Assembly: GCF_910592395.1 (NCBI RefSeq) | Contig: NC_088315.1 | Span: 8,682,501 to 8,746,500, forward strand | From: Lineus longissimus | Taxonomy: Eukaryota; Nemertea; Pilidiophora; Heteronemertea; Lineidae | Reading direction: 5' to 3' | Length of the DNA: 64,000 nucleotides | Shown here: one piece after another, positions 32,901 to 45,740 of the stretch | Position numbering within the stretch: the first letter of the stretch is position 1 | How the letters are laid out: each line of letters starts with the position of its first letter | Translations under genes and position numbers: made by a program | The notes under the pieces: generated by a model | What the model was told of the DNA's origin: nothing | The model's database searches: none | Seen by the model: only the letters and a program-made list of their open reading frames with translations

Positions 32901-33590
32901 TGTCCACAGGATCCGAATACCAAAGCTTGTCAGTATGAAATAACTACACGATACATAAGATGTCCAACGGCTAGTGGAAATAACTTCAACCCTCGCAAAG
33001 CTTCACCAAGGAAGGCTTTGCGATAGATTTATATAGTTTGAGACACTTTCAGTGTCAACCATTATCAAAAAGCGATCTTACAATGTTTTTGCTTGATCAC
33101 AGAGACCGATGCAAAAAAGGTACGACATATATTTGTTTGCTTACAATTTTCTTTGAATAAAAACTGTCATATGCCTTCCTGACATTCATTGGTGAGGTTG
33201 CCGGAAACTGCGACCTTATTTGGAGCGGAAAGAAATGCCATTTGCAAGGAGACTCAGTCGAAAGGTTCTCTTCATCCATTTCCGGTGGAAGTTTTTCTTT
33301 CTGCATCATAGTCAGCATCAAAGAGGATTTCCTACAGAGGGTATCCCCGCGTGATGTCATCTCACTTTTTTTGTGGCAAATGGCAGTGCGTAAAAACTCA
33401 TTCTTTCTCCCTCTATAGTATACAAATGGATTTGGCTTTGTATGATATCCTTCAAAGGACACTACGTAACACCTCTTGTATGTATGATCAAAGGGAAAGG
33501 ATTCCCCATGCTAAAAATATGTCATTGCTTGGGAATCACGGGTATCCCATGACGTTATACGCGAGCATCGCCATTGCATTTCTCCCATGA
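29941..33590. other. Gene-poor AT-rich stretch
   Basis: No coding gene supported. Isolated ORFs (for example 30503-30901, plus, 132 codons) lack recognisable domains and have AT-biased, low-complexity composition. A donor-like site (CTG|GTAAGAACC read on the minus strand near 30,315) could belong to an upstream SLC35G 5' UTR exon, but this is not established. Confidence 0.45.
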
Positions 33591-33599
33591 TTCTCTCAT

Positions 33600-34130
33600 G
33601 GGGCATTCTTCTTCAGGTGCGCAAAGTACCGCAAGCAATCGGATCAAAAACCAGGTGGGTCGTCATCGAAACCGAGCACGTTGATTGGTCGGTTCGATCG
33701 ACGAAGTTCGCCGAATGTCATGTGTGGGTTTCGCGGTTATTAAAAGCGTGCTGCGTGGTTGCTTAACGATGGATTTCTGTGGACTTTATCAAGAGTGATT
33801 GAGCACGTTTGACGGGAATGCGAAACCACTTGTAACGCTCTCTAGTTAATTTATAATGAAGTGCACTGGTGACAACTGTTAAAAACTCGAACGTAACAAA
33901 CAGAAGAAAGGGAATAGCAAACACTCAAGGTTGACCAATCGAAAATATTTTATTAGAAGATTTATCATATTTAATCATAACAAGTTGACAATAGAGAGAG
34001 GAGAGGAAAATTGAAGTCATTTTCAGTGGTTTGGTTACCTTCGTCGGAAGAGCAAGCGAGGAGGAAGCGGGAGAAACGAAAAAGAAAGGACACTTTTACT
34101 CTTCATTTATTTCCTATCAGAGGACTCAAG
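33600..34130 (+). promoter_or_regulatory. Candidate promoter with a possible 5' UTR exon
   Basis: A locally CpG-richer stretch includes GATTGGTCGG (CCAAT-box type, about 33,684) and TTATTAAAAGCG (TATA-like, about 33,737). Some 390 bp later a donor-like ACTCAAG|GTAAGC occurs at 34,130. It could be the first exon of a gene on the plus strand, such as the secreted-protein gene at 63,287. There is no transcript evidence. Confidence 0.25.
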
Positions 34131-34425
34131 GTAAGCTTACATACTTCTATTTCAATTATATCTTTGTGTTGTGATTCGTGTGATATAGCTCAGAGCAATA
34201 TATTTTTAATATACTCGAAACTGGCGTTCAGCAGTGAGCAAAACGAGAAAAAGGCAGCAAACATCTTGAGCTGTGATCAACGCCTAGTCACCGGAGAGTT
34301 TCGGCAAGGTTTCCCCTTATAACTCATTTCTAGCCCTACCGAAATTATTTATTTTATCGCTCTGAGCTGATCAAAAGCCAAAAGTGCACAAGAGTTTATT
34401 AACTGTAGCAATTGCTATTATTCTC

Positions 34426-35122
34426 ACTTGCCACAAGCTTATTTCTTTTGGCACATTACGCCCTCCACACTTGTCACTAGCTTATTTCTTTGGGCACATT
34501 ACGCACTCCACACTTGTCACAAGCTTATTTTTTTTGGCACATTACGGCCTCCATATACCGGTCACTAGCTTATTTCTTTGGGCACATTACGCCCTCCACA
34601 CTTGCCACAAGCTTATTTCTTTGGGCACATTACGCCCTCCACACTTGTCACTAGCTTATTTCTTTGGGCACATCACGCCCTCCACACTTGTCACAAGCTT
34701 ATTTCTTTTGGCACATTATGGCCTCCATATACCGGTCACTATAGCTTATTTCTTTGGGCACATTACGCCCTCCACACTTGTCACAAGCTTATTTCTTTTG
34801 GCACATTACGGCCTCCATATACCGGTCACTAGCTTATTTCTTTGGGCACATTACGCCCTCCACACTTGTCACAAGCTTATTTCTTTTCGCACATTACGCC
34901 CTCAACACTTGTCATTAGCTTATTTCTTTGGGCACATTACGCCCTCCACACTTGTCACAAGCTTATTTCTTTTCGCACATTACGCCCTCAACACTTGTCA
35001 CTAGCTTATTTCTTTGGGCACATTACGCCCTCCACATTTGTCACAAGCTTATTTCTTTTGGCACATTACGGCCTCCATATACCGGTCACTAGCTTATTTC
35101 TTTGGGCACATTACGCCCTCCA
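34426..35122. repeat. 43-45 bp minisatellite, about 16 copies
   Basis: The unit contains AGCTTATTTCTTTGGGCACA, TTACGCCCTCCACACTTGTC. Two variants (a CACACTTGTCACTAG type and a CATATACCGGTCACTAG type) are interleaved, forming a higher-order pattern. Because 43 is not a multiple of three but the unit lacks stops in several frames, long false ORFs run through it. Confidence 0.95.
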
Positions 35123-35159
35123 TGAAAATGCTGCCTTTCTGCCATTCGTAAAGAATTGA

Positions 35160-38100
35160 GCAATTGACTTAACTGAGAATGGTCGAGTTTCCACAACAGC
35201 GGCGAAAGCGCACTGGCCACCACACAGCTGTATAGGTAATGGCAAATGACAGCTAGCCTACGAAAGCGGCAAAACCGAGACAGGAATCGGAAATATTTTT
35301 ACAAAAATATTTTCCGCTCGGTATTTCGTCGCATCGTGCTCTGGTCAATTTTTTTCAGCAATATCAAATGTCGTCAATTTCCACTAGCACTAGTTCCAGA
35401 ATCTATTCGGACGATGTACATATCGATCGGATGTAATATCAGTCACCAGAAAAGCTGTTAATTTTTTTGGAAAATCAAAGATGATTACTCAGTTATTCGT
35501 AATCTTAGATTACTCTGCATACAGTAAAAAAAAGGTACTCAAATAGACAGTTTCCTTCAATTTATTTCCTTTATTTTTCATCAATGTTTTATTCAGCAGA
35601 CTATAAAACAATGGATCGATGACTCTTAGGAAAGAGTAGCCATGCTAGTATGCTTTTATGTGCTTTGATTTATAAAAAAACATCCTCTCTCTATATCAAA
35701 GTGAATAATTGTCATTTTCTCTTCCTCCAAATCTAACAACTACGGCCAATTATAAATGATGCATAGGCATTATATAGTACAATCTATACACAATACATGT
35801 AATAAGATAATAACATGGCGACCACCGACTTCCTGGTTTCACCGGACGTAAGAAAGGACCGATTTGTGCCATACTCCAAGCAGAGATTGCATCGGTTAGA
35901 CCAGCACATGCAATCATCCCCTCAGATCAGCCGGAAAGGGCAATTCGCAAAAAAAGCAAATTGCCTCACATGATTATCTTATTGTGTTTCGGTAATGCCT
36001 GCATCCAATTTGAAACTCCTTCTTGTCCCTGAAGGTTGACTCTTTTTTAATGCGGACGCAGGCATTTGTAAAACTTGGGTTGCGAAATGGCCGATTCCAC
36101 TAGCATTTTCTCGCTCCAGACGCCGCCACGGCACAACCCTCGACTCCGTGGCCAGCAGTTACTTAAGTTGAAAATTGATAATTGGCGTCGCCTGATTGAG
36201 CAAACGCCAAACTCCCCAGCCACTATCGATACGCTGGCGGGTATTTTGAATTACCAGTACCAAATACCAACGCGCTGGGACCAGTTAAACAATCAGAGAC
36301 TGAGAGTAATTACAATGGAAGAATTTTCGTCACCAAAATGGTTGCCATTCGCCAGTGATTGTCATCGACAGAAATCTTCGTATTGCATTCCTTGTTGCAA
36401 AGGTCGGGTCGAACAGAAAATGAAAATCGCGCTCAGTAATAGTTACTTTATTCCATGAAGCCAGGTGCTCGGATGATTAGGGGACAAATAGCTTATATAT
36501 CGTTTGGCAATTGTGACTTTAGCTCATAGCTCGTCTCCCGGATTGTTCGATCGATGACCGATCGCGATTCGCCCCTTCGGTCCCAATCGTAATCGCGCGC
36601 GCGGGCAGATGGCAAGGCCCGGTGATCAGCGGGTCCTGGCCAAATGGGGATCGATTGTTTATATATGGGTCACTGAACCTTCTTTCTACGAAAAGACAAT
36701 TTTTATTGAGATTGCTTTGAAAGGTGCCGTCGCGTCTAGATGCCTTCCTAAAGGAGAAACGTATGTGTGTTTTGCGCCGGTGTTTTGCGGTAATCGTCGG
36801 CAAACCTATCAGCAGGCTCAACGATTTTGAGGCGCGGGAGGTAATGGTCTGCAAACTTTAAATTTGTTTCCGCATCCGCACTAAGGTTACTATCATGTAC
36901 CTCTCCGATTATGAGCGGGATGACTAATGGTGATTAACTAATTCGTTCATCAGAGAGCTCAAAATCCATTGACTCACAAATATCTCATCTGCTCGACAGT
37001 TACACTCATGCCTTTTTGTTGGGCGACCAGGCCGTATGTTATTTCTTATTCTTATTTAATACATGGATTTATGGAATAACGGACAAGAAAAAGCCGCAAT
37101 AGAAATCATTAGCAAATTGCCCTATCATTTTAATTCGCTAACAAGGAAATATTGTTTATGAAATGGTATCACCAATTACGCTAATTGCTGTGGGTATAAT
37201 TTTATGCAGATCCTTTTAAGCGATCCGAATTCTAAAAATAAGACGCGGTATACCAGGAGTTGAATGTAGCTTTCTCGAGGTTAACATCAATGAACAATGG
37301 TTTAGTGGCTGAAGCTGTTACCGTCTAATGTTCGTTTACAGTTGTGGCTGAATCTGGAGTTAACTGTTGCCGTCTTAATTAACAAGACGTTTTCGGTTGC
37401 AGCATAGAATTTTTCACGGTTGAAATGGTAAGAAGGGTGTTGGATAGTACTGATTAATCGATGATTTAAATGCTAATTTTCTCAGTGGTTAACATCGTTA
37501 AGGAAAGGTGTTTTAGTGGTTATAAAAGGAAGTAAATGCTACTTGCTCGATAATTTAAAAAAATGTAAATGCTTCTCCCTCGCTATTTAATAAGAATATC
37601 TTGAGCAAAGTCGGGTAAGACCGATTTAGCACGACATTACTTCCATCACAACCATCGCGAACACAAATATCACTGCATATACGCAGCGCTTTGATGTAAA
37701 ATCATAAAGTGTCACAACTATAATGTATTTTTTTAACAAAAAGGATGACACAGCTGTGATACTTGGATGTAACGTGATTTTCATAAGTAAGTGTTGTGCT
37801 TTGGTACGCTTTAACATTCGATGGTAGAATGAGAATATTTTAACACTATTATTATCGCTGCGGCGCCACAACGGCAAGGCACTGAGTCATCAAATCGAGC
37901 GTTAGGCTACCCGCTGCCGGAAGGCTGTGCCGTTTTTGTTTTTTTTTAATGTGGTGGAGGAGCTTAATCGTGATGATCAAACAACACATTAGTTCGGAAG
38001 GAAATCTTTGGAAGTTGACATCTCACTTCAAATGTTAGATATAGGATGACGGAAAGAATGCTGCGGAAAATATACATGGCGCAGCTGCTGGCTTCCGATG

Positions 38101-40345
38101 AATACACATTTTTCAAAATAGCGCCTCAAGGCCTTGATTTATTTTTGAAGCGTTACGATAGAATCTCGTTCAACCATTAAAACACTTAAACAGTCCTGTA
38201 AACGATTTTAGCATTAAGATAAGCTACTGCCACTGAACATAGAAGATTACAAGACATGATACCTAAACGCACTACATCCTCTTCGCGCGCACTATCACTA
38301 TATTAGAATTAGATGACGATGACGATAGATAGACTTTTTACATCAAATACATCGATTTATGATTTCCCCACATCTGAACTGCAGTCATCTGGAGACATCG
38401 TTGACCTCAGGCTCACTAAATTGAAGCACATTTTCAAATCGATGGACCAAATTTTTATCAACAAGAATATTGAAATCCGGACCTGTGCATAAGTGGAAAA
38501 TGATGACGTCGTAAGCCAGTGCTCCCGATTTGGAATACAACTTCATTATTTCCTTTTATGCGCACTTCAAATTGAAATGTTCCTCTATTCTTTTACAAGT
38601 GAAGGCAATTCATCAATGTGAAAGCGTCTGTATTCTTAGCTATATCAGAGTCTTTCAATAGAAGACGATGTCGCTAGATGACCGCTATGGTGTTTCAAAG
38701 GCAAGTCGGAGTCGGAATCGTAAAGTTCATCTTAATCTCACTATAAGCTTACGAGTTGTACTCGTCCCACGCAGGTTACAACAGGTCTTGTCTTTCTACT
38801 CATGATCAAGACCTAAAACACGGACATCCATGACATAAACAATGCAGAATCGTAAGTCTCTTTGACTTCACTTTACCTCAAGTACTCGCCGTGCGTCAGA
38901 CACGGCCAGGAACAATACTTAAATAGAATCGCTTTCATCGCGAACTTAACGATACTTCAGGCTGCTTCGTGACTGTATCTATGGGGCTGATAACGGCCCC
39001 TTTTCTCTCACTGCCTTGAGTCGCACTCCCAGTTACCCCAAGGCACTTCATTCAGCCAGGTGCCAGATACGAAATTTATGGCGAACTTAAAGACCGTGTT
39101 CTTTTAAAATATAATTTACACCGTATTCTGTATATAATGTCCAAAAATCATAACAAGACCTGAAGATTTTTCTTTTTCTATGTTTTTGTGTACTCAATTC
39201 CTTTCCTCAATCAGAGCAAGCGCTTCATTCGCCTCGAATCTGTGCCGATAGTACGCTTCGTTAACTGAACTGGATGCAGCGAAGGTTACCAACGAATACG
39301 CAATTGATACTGACTAAGTATACATTTCTTCCAAACTCGCACCCAGCGGCAAACGACGCCTCAATCTCACACCATCTTTCAAATACCAATATTGTCCTAG
39401 CAATCAATTAGAACAAGAGACAAGTAAATTTTACTCGCCGTAGACGACGATGATTACATTCGGGTATAAACATACTCGCGTATAGTTTGAGTACTGCTCC
39501 CCAGGAGGCACACTGCCTTTTCAATGACGTCATTAAAAGCAACATGGCGTGCGATATTACTCGCGAAGCTAGCACAGTTTCCGCATTGTCTCTTGGTAGC
39601 CATTTGTCTTTTTCCATTTGGGCAATGCTACATCGTCGAAATATGTATCACACAGCATATCAAGTCCGGGTTCAGTGTCACTATTTGCCGTTGCAACCAT
39701 TATTCGCTTACTCGATTTTGTTTTTAGTGGCTTGACCCTTCATGCACAGTCGGAGAAATTGGCGATTAACGCGCGATATGCATTAAAAAGACTTTCATCT
39801 AATCAAACGAGGTGCAATTTAGCTGCAAGAAATTAACATAAAGCTTACTCTCAACTGATTAAAAAATTCTTACATCTTAATGGACTTGACAGTAGATTAA
39901 TTCAGCCATCCAATTTCGATTTTCAAAACTGATCGCGATCCTTTGAGCAGAGACGATAAGATATTCCCGGGACAACACGTTCTTGCGTTCAAGATTCAAC
40001 TTCAAATAAAATGAACTGATGCGAAATGTTAATGAGCATTTGATGTGACATTCAGTGTTAACACCTTGTGTCTTCCATCCGTATTACAAATCGGTTCACG
40101 GGAAATTGCCGTTTGACAAGCGAAGTTATGCTGAAGTCACATAAAAACGGGATGAAGCAGTCTTAAATGCTCAGAGACAGATTTTTCAACGACGGTTTAA
40201 CATCCCTAACTGGAGTCTCCAAGTTACAAAGCCTTATCTTACGCGAGTTTAATCTCTGAAGTAATGTAGGTGTTGGGTCTTTATATAACTATACCTTAAT
40301 CCGTCACTTTATGGACACAAGTACATATACATGTATGCACCCCTC
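35160..40345. other. Gene-poor stretch
   Basis: Only short ORFs without recognisable similarity (for example 36075-36458 plus, 36519-36854 minus). A CpG-rich patch with repeated CGATCG and CGCG lies at about 36,535-36,610. No splice-consistent coding exon was found. Confidence 0.4.
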
Positions 40346-40470
40346 AAGTTTTTTTGGTGAAATGATAAACTCCTTAGTGTCTTTGAGATTCTGAAAAATG
40401 AAAAAAAGGTTTTTTATTTAGCAGAAAAACCTCGTTGGGGCTCATATTTGTGTTGGCCCGAAAATCTCAA
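40346..40470 (+). repeat. Dispersed repeat, copy 1 (second copy near 62,745)
   Basis: Shares the order GCACCC...TTTTTTTGGT, ATAAACTCCT, TTTGAG, then GAAAAACCT and a GGCCCGAAAA-like block with 62,745-62,880. Identity is moderate but colinear over about 120 bp. Confidence 0.4.
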
Positions 40471-40545
40471 TTAAAAAGTGCTCTTACACTAGCTCTAATA
40501 TGTAAAGAGCAATCTCTAGTGAACTCACACAACTGTCCTTCTGAC

Positions 40546-40650
40546 ATATAGCCAGTACATTGGGGGATGAGTCCCCCAAACCCCCTCCCCCGTTCTCTGA
40601 AAGTGACAGGTTTTAGTCAGTACATTGGGGGGAAGCCCCCCCCCCCCCAT
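40546..40650. repeat. Short G/C-run direct repeat
   Basis: CAGTACATTGGGGG followed by a C-rich run occurs twice (about 40,552 and 40,619), spaced 67 bp. The pairing of G runs with C runs could form local hairpins. Confidence 0.6.
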
Positions 40651-40779
40651 TGGACTCTAAAAATAGAATTCCTTGGAGACGCTGAACAATAAGGCCCCAT
40701 AAAGAAATAGTCCCCGCCCCGGTAGCTGTCTCATATCTGCTGAAAGAAGCAGCTCTTTGTGGTGAAATAATAATTGAAT

Positions 40780-41305
40780 GCATGTCATGACACCCAGGAG
40801 CTTTTTCTCATTTCTGAAACAGTTGCATGGTTGGAATGAATTTCCAAATCAGTCCGTCAAATCTCTATGCAATGAAAATTGAAATGTCACAACTGTCTCC
40901 ACCTACGTTGTCCTGTATGTCCTAGCAGACGATTTTTAAATAAATGATGTGATTGATATACTTGTAGATTGGAATGAATTATTTCTTCAATGATATGAAA
41001 ATTGAAAACCCTCTGACATGCCTGAGTACAAAAATGCAGAGGCAAGACACACCATGCATGTCATGACACCCAGGAGCTTTTTCTCATTTCTGAAACAATG
41101 AATTTCCAAATCAGTCCGTCAAATCTCTATCCAAATGGAACATTATGACCAATCTATATTTGTGCAGTAGTGTTAAAACTGACTTTTTGAAGTAAAGTAC
41201 GTAAATCGAGAAGAAGAGGACGTTTACTTCGTCTGCAATGAAATGTCACAACTGTCTCCGCCGACGTTGTTGTCCTGTATGTTCTAGCAGACGATTTTTA
41301 GATAC
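40780..41305 (+). repeat. Diverged tandem duplication
   Basis: GCATGTCATGACACCCAGGA at 40780 recurs at 41056, followed in both by TTTCTGAAACA, AATTTCCAAATCAGTCCGTC, ATGTCACAACTGTCTCC and TAGCAGACGATTTTTA. The second copy has an insertion of about 100 bp after CAAATCTCTAT; the first has a short extra GTTGCATGGTTGG segment. Confidence 0.85.
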
Positions 41306-41596
41306 ACTTCAAGACAGTGGCGCCGGTGTGAATAAATCTACTTGCGTGATTGGTCAATGGCTCATGACGTCATGAAATAATTGCGTCAACAAAGGGAATC
41401 ATGGTAACTGTGGTTGCGGTGCGTCGTGAAAGCAGGATCGGCAAGCGCGGCCCGTATGGAATGCAACAAACTGTACCGGAACCGGAACTGTCATGGGTCT
41501 GCACAAATTTTTTCAGATTCGATGGACATGATGGATATATGAATTTTGTTAACACTTTATATACACACGTAACCATTACACTCACTACGTTGTGTG

Positions 41597-41604
41597 AGTT
41601 ATAA
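41597..41604 (+). promoter_or_regulatory. TATA-like element
   Basis: TTATAAAAG, close to a canonical TATA box, is followed at about 41,691 by an ATG opening only a 26-codon frame. No downstream splice-consistent coding exon was found, so this is only a candidate core promoter. Confidence 0.2.
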
Positions 41605-42245
41605 AAGTGTTCTTAGAGTAATAACTGTTGTTTTCTTGCTCCTCAAAACTCTTCAACAACAACTCGCGTCGGAAGTGGTAAAAGGAAGCGATGGCTGACA
41701 CGAAACCGTTTACCTTCCTTGCGAGAACTCTGTATACATGTATGACCAATGCCCTTAAGGCCTATGATTAAAAGGTCAAACTTTTCATAATTTCATCACA
41801 AAAATGTCATCAAATGCCCCGAGATTGTCCACGGAATGTCAGTCTTGTTCTTTACTATACCTTCTTTGGACTATAGATGATATTTCAACATCGTTTCATG
41901 TCGCAATCTAAAATAGATGCAAGCATTCACTTCACTCGGCTTTGATGTTTTCGAATCTGAATTGAAGGAAGATGTAGTGCTAACCGGGGGCGGGCATGGC
42001 CAAGCTAACTGGCCGAAAACGACTCCGCATTAGAAAGATATAACATAAATGCCAAGCGGTTGTAGTGCAACTCATCTTCTCTCAAAGAGAACGATCGTTA
42101 ACAACTGACAAGCATTCGTGTTGGAAATAAAGTGCAACTTCTTTCAATTCGCTTTGAAAAAAGTGACAATTCTGAAAATTGACTGTCGACATAACAACAT
42201 TGTTTGATACGATGAGAACATAGGAATTTTCGTAATCGCCTTCAG

Positions 42246-42470
42246 CGGAAAGCTGCTCCCGATTTTGCTTGAATCGCAAAGGGCATGCGTGATCGCGGAA
42301 CCGAATCGTGCAGTTGGGTATGAAATAACAAATCGGCAACGCGTGCATTTTCCCAACCGCGTTCGATTGAAACTTACCCCTAACGCGATTTTGCCTGAAT
42401 CGCACAGCGCATGCGAAATCGCTTAGCGACAGCTTTTGTTGGTTTCGTTTGAGTGCAGCGAAGCATAAAA
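42246..42470 (+). repeat. Dispersed repeat, two diverged tandem units
   Basis: GATTTTGCTTGAATCGCAAA and CGATTTTGCCTGAATCGCAC begin two related units about 125 bp apart, each followed by GCATGCG and ATCGC. The second continues into a block that ends GCAGCGAAGC. A third relative lies at 45,650. Confidence 0.55.
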
Positions 42471-44179
42471 TGACAAAGTCGTTTGGCACCAACCTGCGAG
42501 CCAAAATCGAACCCAGTGATTACCGGTTTACCAGTAGACGAGAGATCCTTTTGTCGCAGCAGTTATAACTGCGATTTAAATCGCTGGTTTATGCAGCGCT
42601 GCTCACTTTTACAGGGTGTCACTTTCACCGGCACACCTTCAAGGTCAGCAATACAACACTAATACAATGCACGTATATATCACTTGTATAATACTATTGT
42701 GTGTCAAAATACATCTCTCCAACACCATGACATCGGCAGCTTACAGATGGACCAGTCGATTTTTTTCTTTATCTTATGACTCAAATATGAATTGTTATAA
42801 GATTATATAGATGTATTATGAGGAGCTAAGACTACTCTATGCAATTATTGTGACTTAAAGAACAAGCTAAGCTGCTCTCAACAGTAGCTTACCGCAATTC
42901 CATGGACAATTCCCGATCAATTCCATGGACAAATGAATCCATGCTTGATGCACAGGGGGTCACGTCCTTGATAAATTGACACCAACTTTTTGATATCACC
43001 CGACCTTTCAGTGCAAAATATCATTTGCCGTAAACCGCGAACTCTCACAATAAGCAGCATAACTATTAATGGCTCTGGCCACTTCGCAGTCCACGGCCGC
43101 AATCTTTTGTTTAGGTTTTTCTCTCTGTTATTCTCCCGCCCCAACACTTCGGACGTAAGTTAAGGTCAAGCTATAAAAAAATGCGTATAGACTCTAATGA
43201 CGATTGGCCGGCATCTCCACGGAAACAAGACCTTTTCATGGCAAATCTTTTAGAAATACGGAATCGACCCCCGTGAATGTTGTTTCGAGGGGGTAGATGC
43301 TATCAAGATTTGCACTGTTACCCATTGACAAGACAGTAGAAAGAACAATGGGAATTTAGGCCTACGTACGAGCAGGATTTATTTCAGAGACAACATACCG
43401 TGTATAGCATTCCGCGAAGTTACTATTTATAGCTCACAAGGTCATTTGCATAAGATATTGATGACGTTTTAGTCACGTGACAGTCGGACATCGACACTTA
43501 TTTCTATGCATTTGAGCTTATTTCAAAGTCAATTATCTTGGACCCTGCATTGTTTTTAACATGAATGATACCATAGATTCAGAGAGAGAAATATTCAGAA
43601 CAATTATCATTTCCAACACTCGGACATGTGCCAGATTGAATCTAACTGCCCTAGTTAGAAAGCCTGAATCCATTACGAAACCGCATGTTTGTCCGACATT
43701 GCCTGTAATTCAGCGATGGGGAAATAAAGGGCAGCAGCTGCAGTGACGTCATCTTCGCGGAATGCTGTTGGGCTGGGCCAGTGTTCTTTTGACTGCCATG
43801 CGAGGTAAGGGGAACCAAGCGATGGATAACCATCACCCATTCTTAGTGTTACACACAGATAACCACACTGCTACATGGCGGAATCGATTAGAGCATCGGC
43901 GGTGGAGGTGTGAGGAAAACTATAATTATCATGCACTTAATTCTTGCACTAATGTGTATAATGATAGAAAGAATAACTCTGAGTAAACCGATCGATGTAT
44001 TTCCGCTCGTGATTGCGCTATGCAGTTGAAGGAGTCTTCCGCTGAGAATCTAAAAAGATATATCCAAAGCAATGAAAATTGCACTGCGATTATAACAAAT
44101 CTGCTGCCTAGTACATATACGTTTGCACGAAAAACCCCTACGATCTCCTTAAAGAACAAAACAAATTTGCCCAACTATT

Positions 44180-44400
44180 CGTACACAATTCTTACTGGAA
44201 AGGTTAAAAGGTCACTATCAACCAACTACAGGTACACGTACTTGTATTCACAAACGATCCGTCCAGGAAAAGTCCGAAGGATGTATTTAACTAATTGGTT
44301 CACACAAGATTATCACTGGAAAATGTCACATTATTTTACACACTTGACCGATTATACACTTAGGATTCTTACTGGAAAATGTTACAGGGACCAACCGTTC
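44180..44400 (+). repeat. Degenerate 51-67 bp repeat, about 4 copies
   Basis: A CACAATTCTTACTGGAAAGG-like core recurs near 44,183, 44,250, 44,301 and 44,356, each after a CACA-rich stretch. It explains the periodic ILTGKxxR pattern of the 142-codon ORF at 44020-44448, which I do not call a gene. Confidence 0.5.
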
Positions 44401-45649
44401 AGACAGTCACGACCTTTACTTCCAAAGTTAGAATATAATATATTATAGGGCACACACGGTCTTTAACAGGGCAAAGATGTTTAAAACCACGTCAGCTTTA
44501 ACGACGGCACCGTAAGTCTTCACGTGAAAATTTTAATAGGATTAACTGAATGAGATTACTTAACGTAACCGTTAGGGATAACGTGACTTTTGTGCCGTGG
44601 ACCAATTTTTACTTTTAATTCTTTTTTCTGTTTCTCGAAAATACACGACCTTTAACATATGAAAGATAAAGACTATCTCAAATGGCATTTGGTGACATTT
44701 CCTTTCTGTCATGAGAATGGAATTGACAACCCCGTGACTCCATTTCCCTCAAAGATCGAAGCTTCGGTAGTACATTAAGTGACAGGTTCGATAAAGTGTC
44801 CATTTCATTATTCTTAGAATCAATCGCTGTCTCATTAAGGCTTAATTATCAATAGGGATTCGCGATACCTTTTATAGTCGCAGGTAAATCTAGCTCACCT
44901 AGCAACTACAGGCTGCAAATGTGACGATGCTGCGCCGTTTCATTCACGGAGTGCGGTCATGCAAGAATAATGAAGTAATTGTTAACATATGGCTCATCTT
45001 CACTATAGTATGCGAGACACAGCTTGACAAATTTGTTTGTCATATTGACATTGTGCTGTTTGAACAATGATGTTTTTTATCCGACTCTGAGGAGGGCTGG
45101 GAATATGATAGGTCACATATAGTGAATGGTTGAAATGTATTAATCTGTAAATGTGGATGTTGGATTGCATTTATGCAGGTGCTTTAAACACATTCCGACA
45201 AAAAACGACAAAATACGCTGAGTTATGTTCTGACTGTAATGTTTTATTCCATTCTGGCAAAGGAGTATTTGCAGACACTTTGGACTTCGATGTTTCAGTT
45301 GAAGTTTTAAATGTTGTTCAAGTGCTGCGTTTATGAAATCCAAAAAAATCCGAGTCCCATCTTTTTGTGAAATGGACCAAAGTGTTTCAAAGTGTTCATC
45401 TTAAGCGAAAGTCTTTCAATAAAGTGTCAAATGATATTGTCGGAGGCAGTTCGACTTTTGAGTCTCTGAGACTTCAAAGAAAAAGAAAGAACGGAAAGAT
45501 GAAACGATGCTGATTTCAGCCGCGGTTTTTAATTTCAATGTTTCATCTTGCCTATTAATTGGCGAGTGAGTATGCAACCATAGACTGGTAAAATGAGCAG
45601 TTATTGAGTCCGGTCCCAAACCCTATCGCGTGTCAACGTAGAGTCTCGT

Positions 45650-45740
45650 CCTGGCCGAAATTTTTCTTGAATCGCATGCGACATCGCAGAGGAAATGCTT
45701 TTGTTTGTTCGGTCTGGGTTTAGCGAAGCTGTGACGCGTT
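45650..45740 (+). repeat. Dispersed repeat, relative of 42,246-42,470
   Basis: Contains TTCTTGAATCGCATGCGACA, TGCTTTTGTTTGTTCGG and GGTTTAGCGAAGC in the same order as the second unit at 42,385-42,465. Confidence 0.5.

Noticed and set aside
34384-35004. 206-codon plus-strand ORF and overlapping ORFs
   Set aside because: They lie entirely within the 43-45 bp minisatellite; the peptide just cycles through three frames of the repeat unit.
34426-35122. CRISPR-like array
   Set aside because: Units are contiguous without unique spacers, and the genome is eukaryotic.
36075-36854. ORFs of 127 (plus) and 111 (minus) codons
   Set aside because: No recognisable domain and no exon borders; isolated in unique sequence.
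44020-44448. 142-codon ORF as a gene
   Set aside because: Its periodic ILTGK pattern reflects a degenerate DNA repeat; no family recognised.
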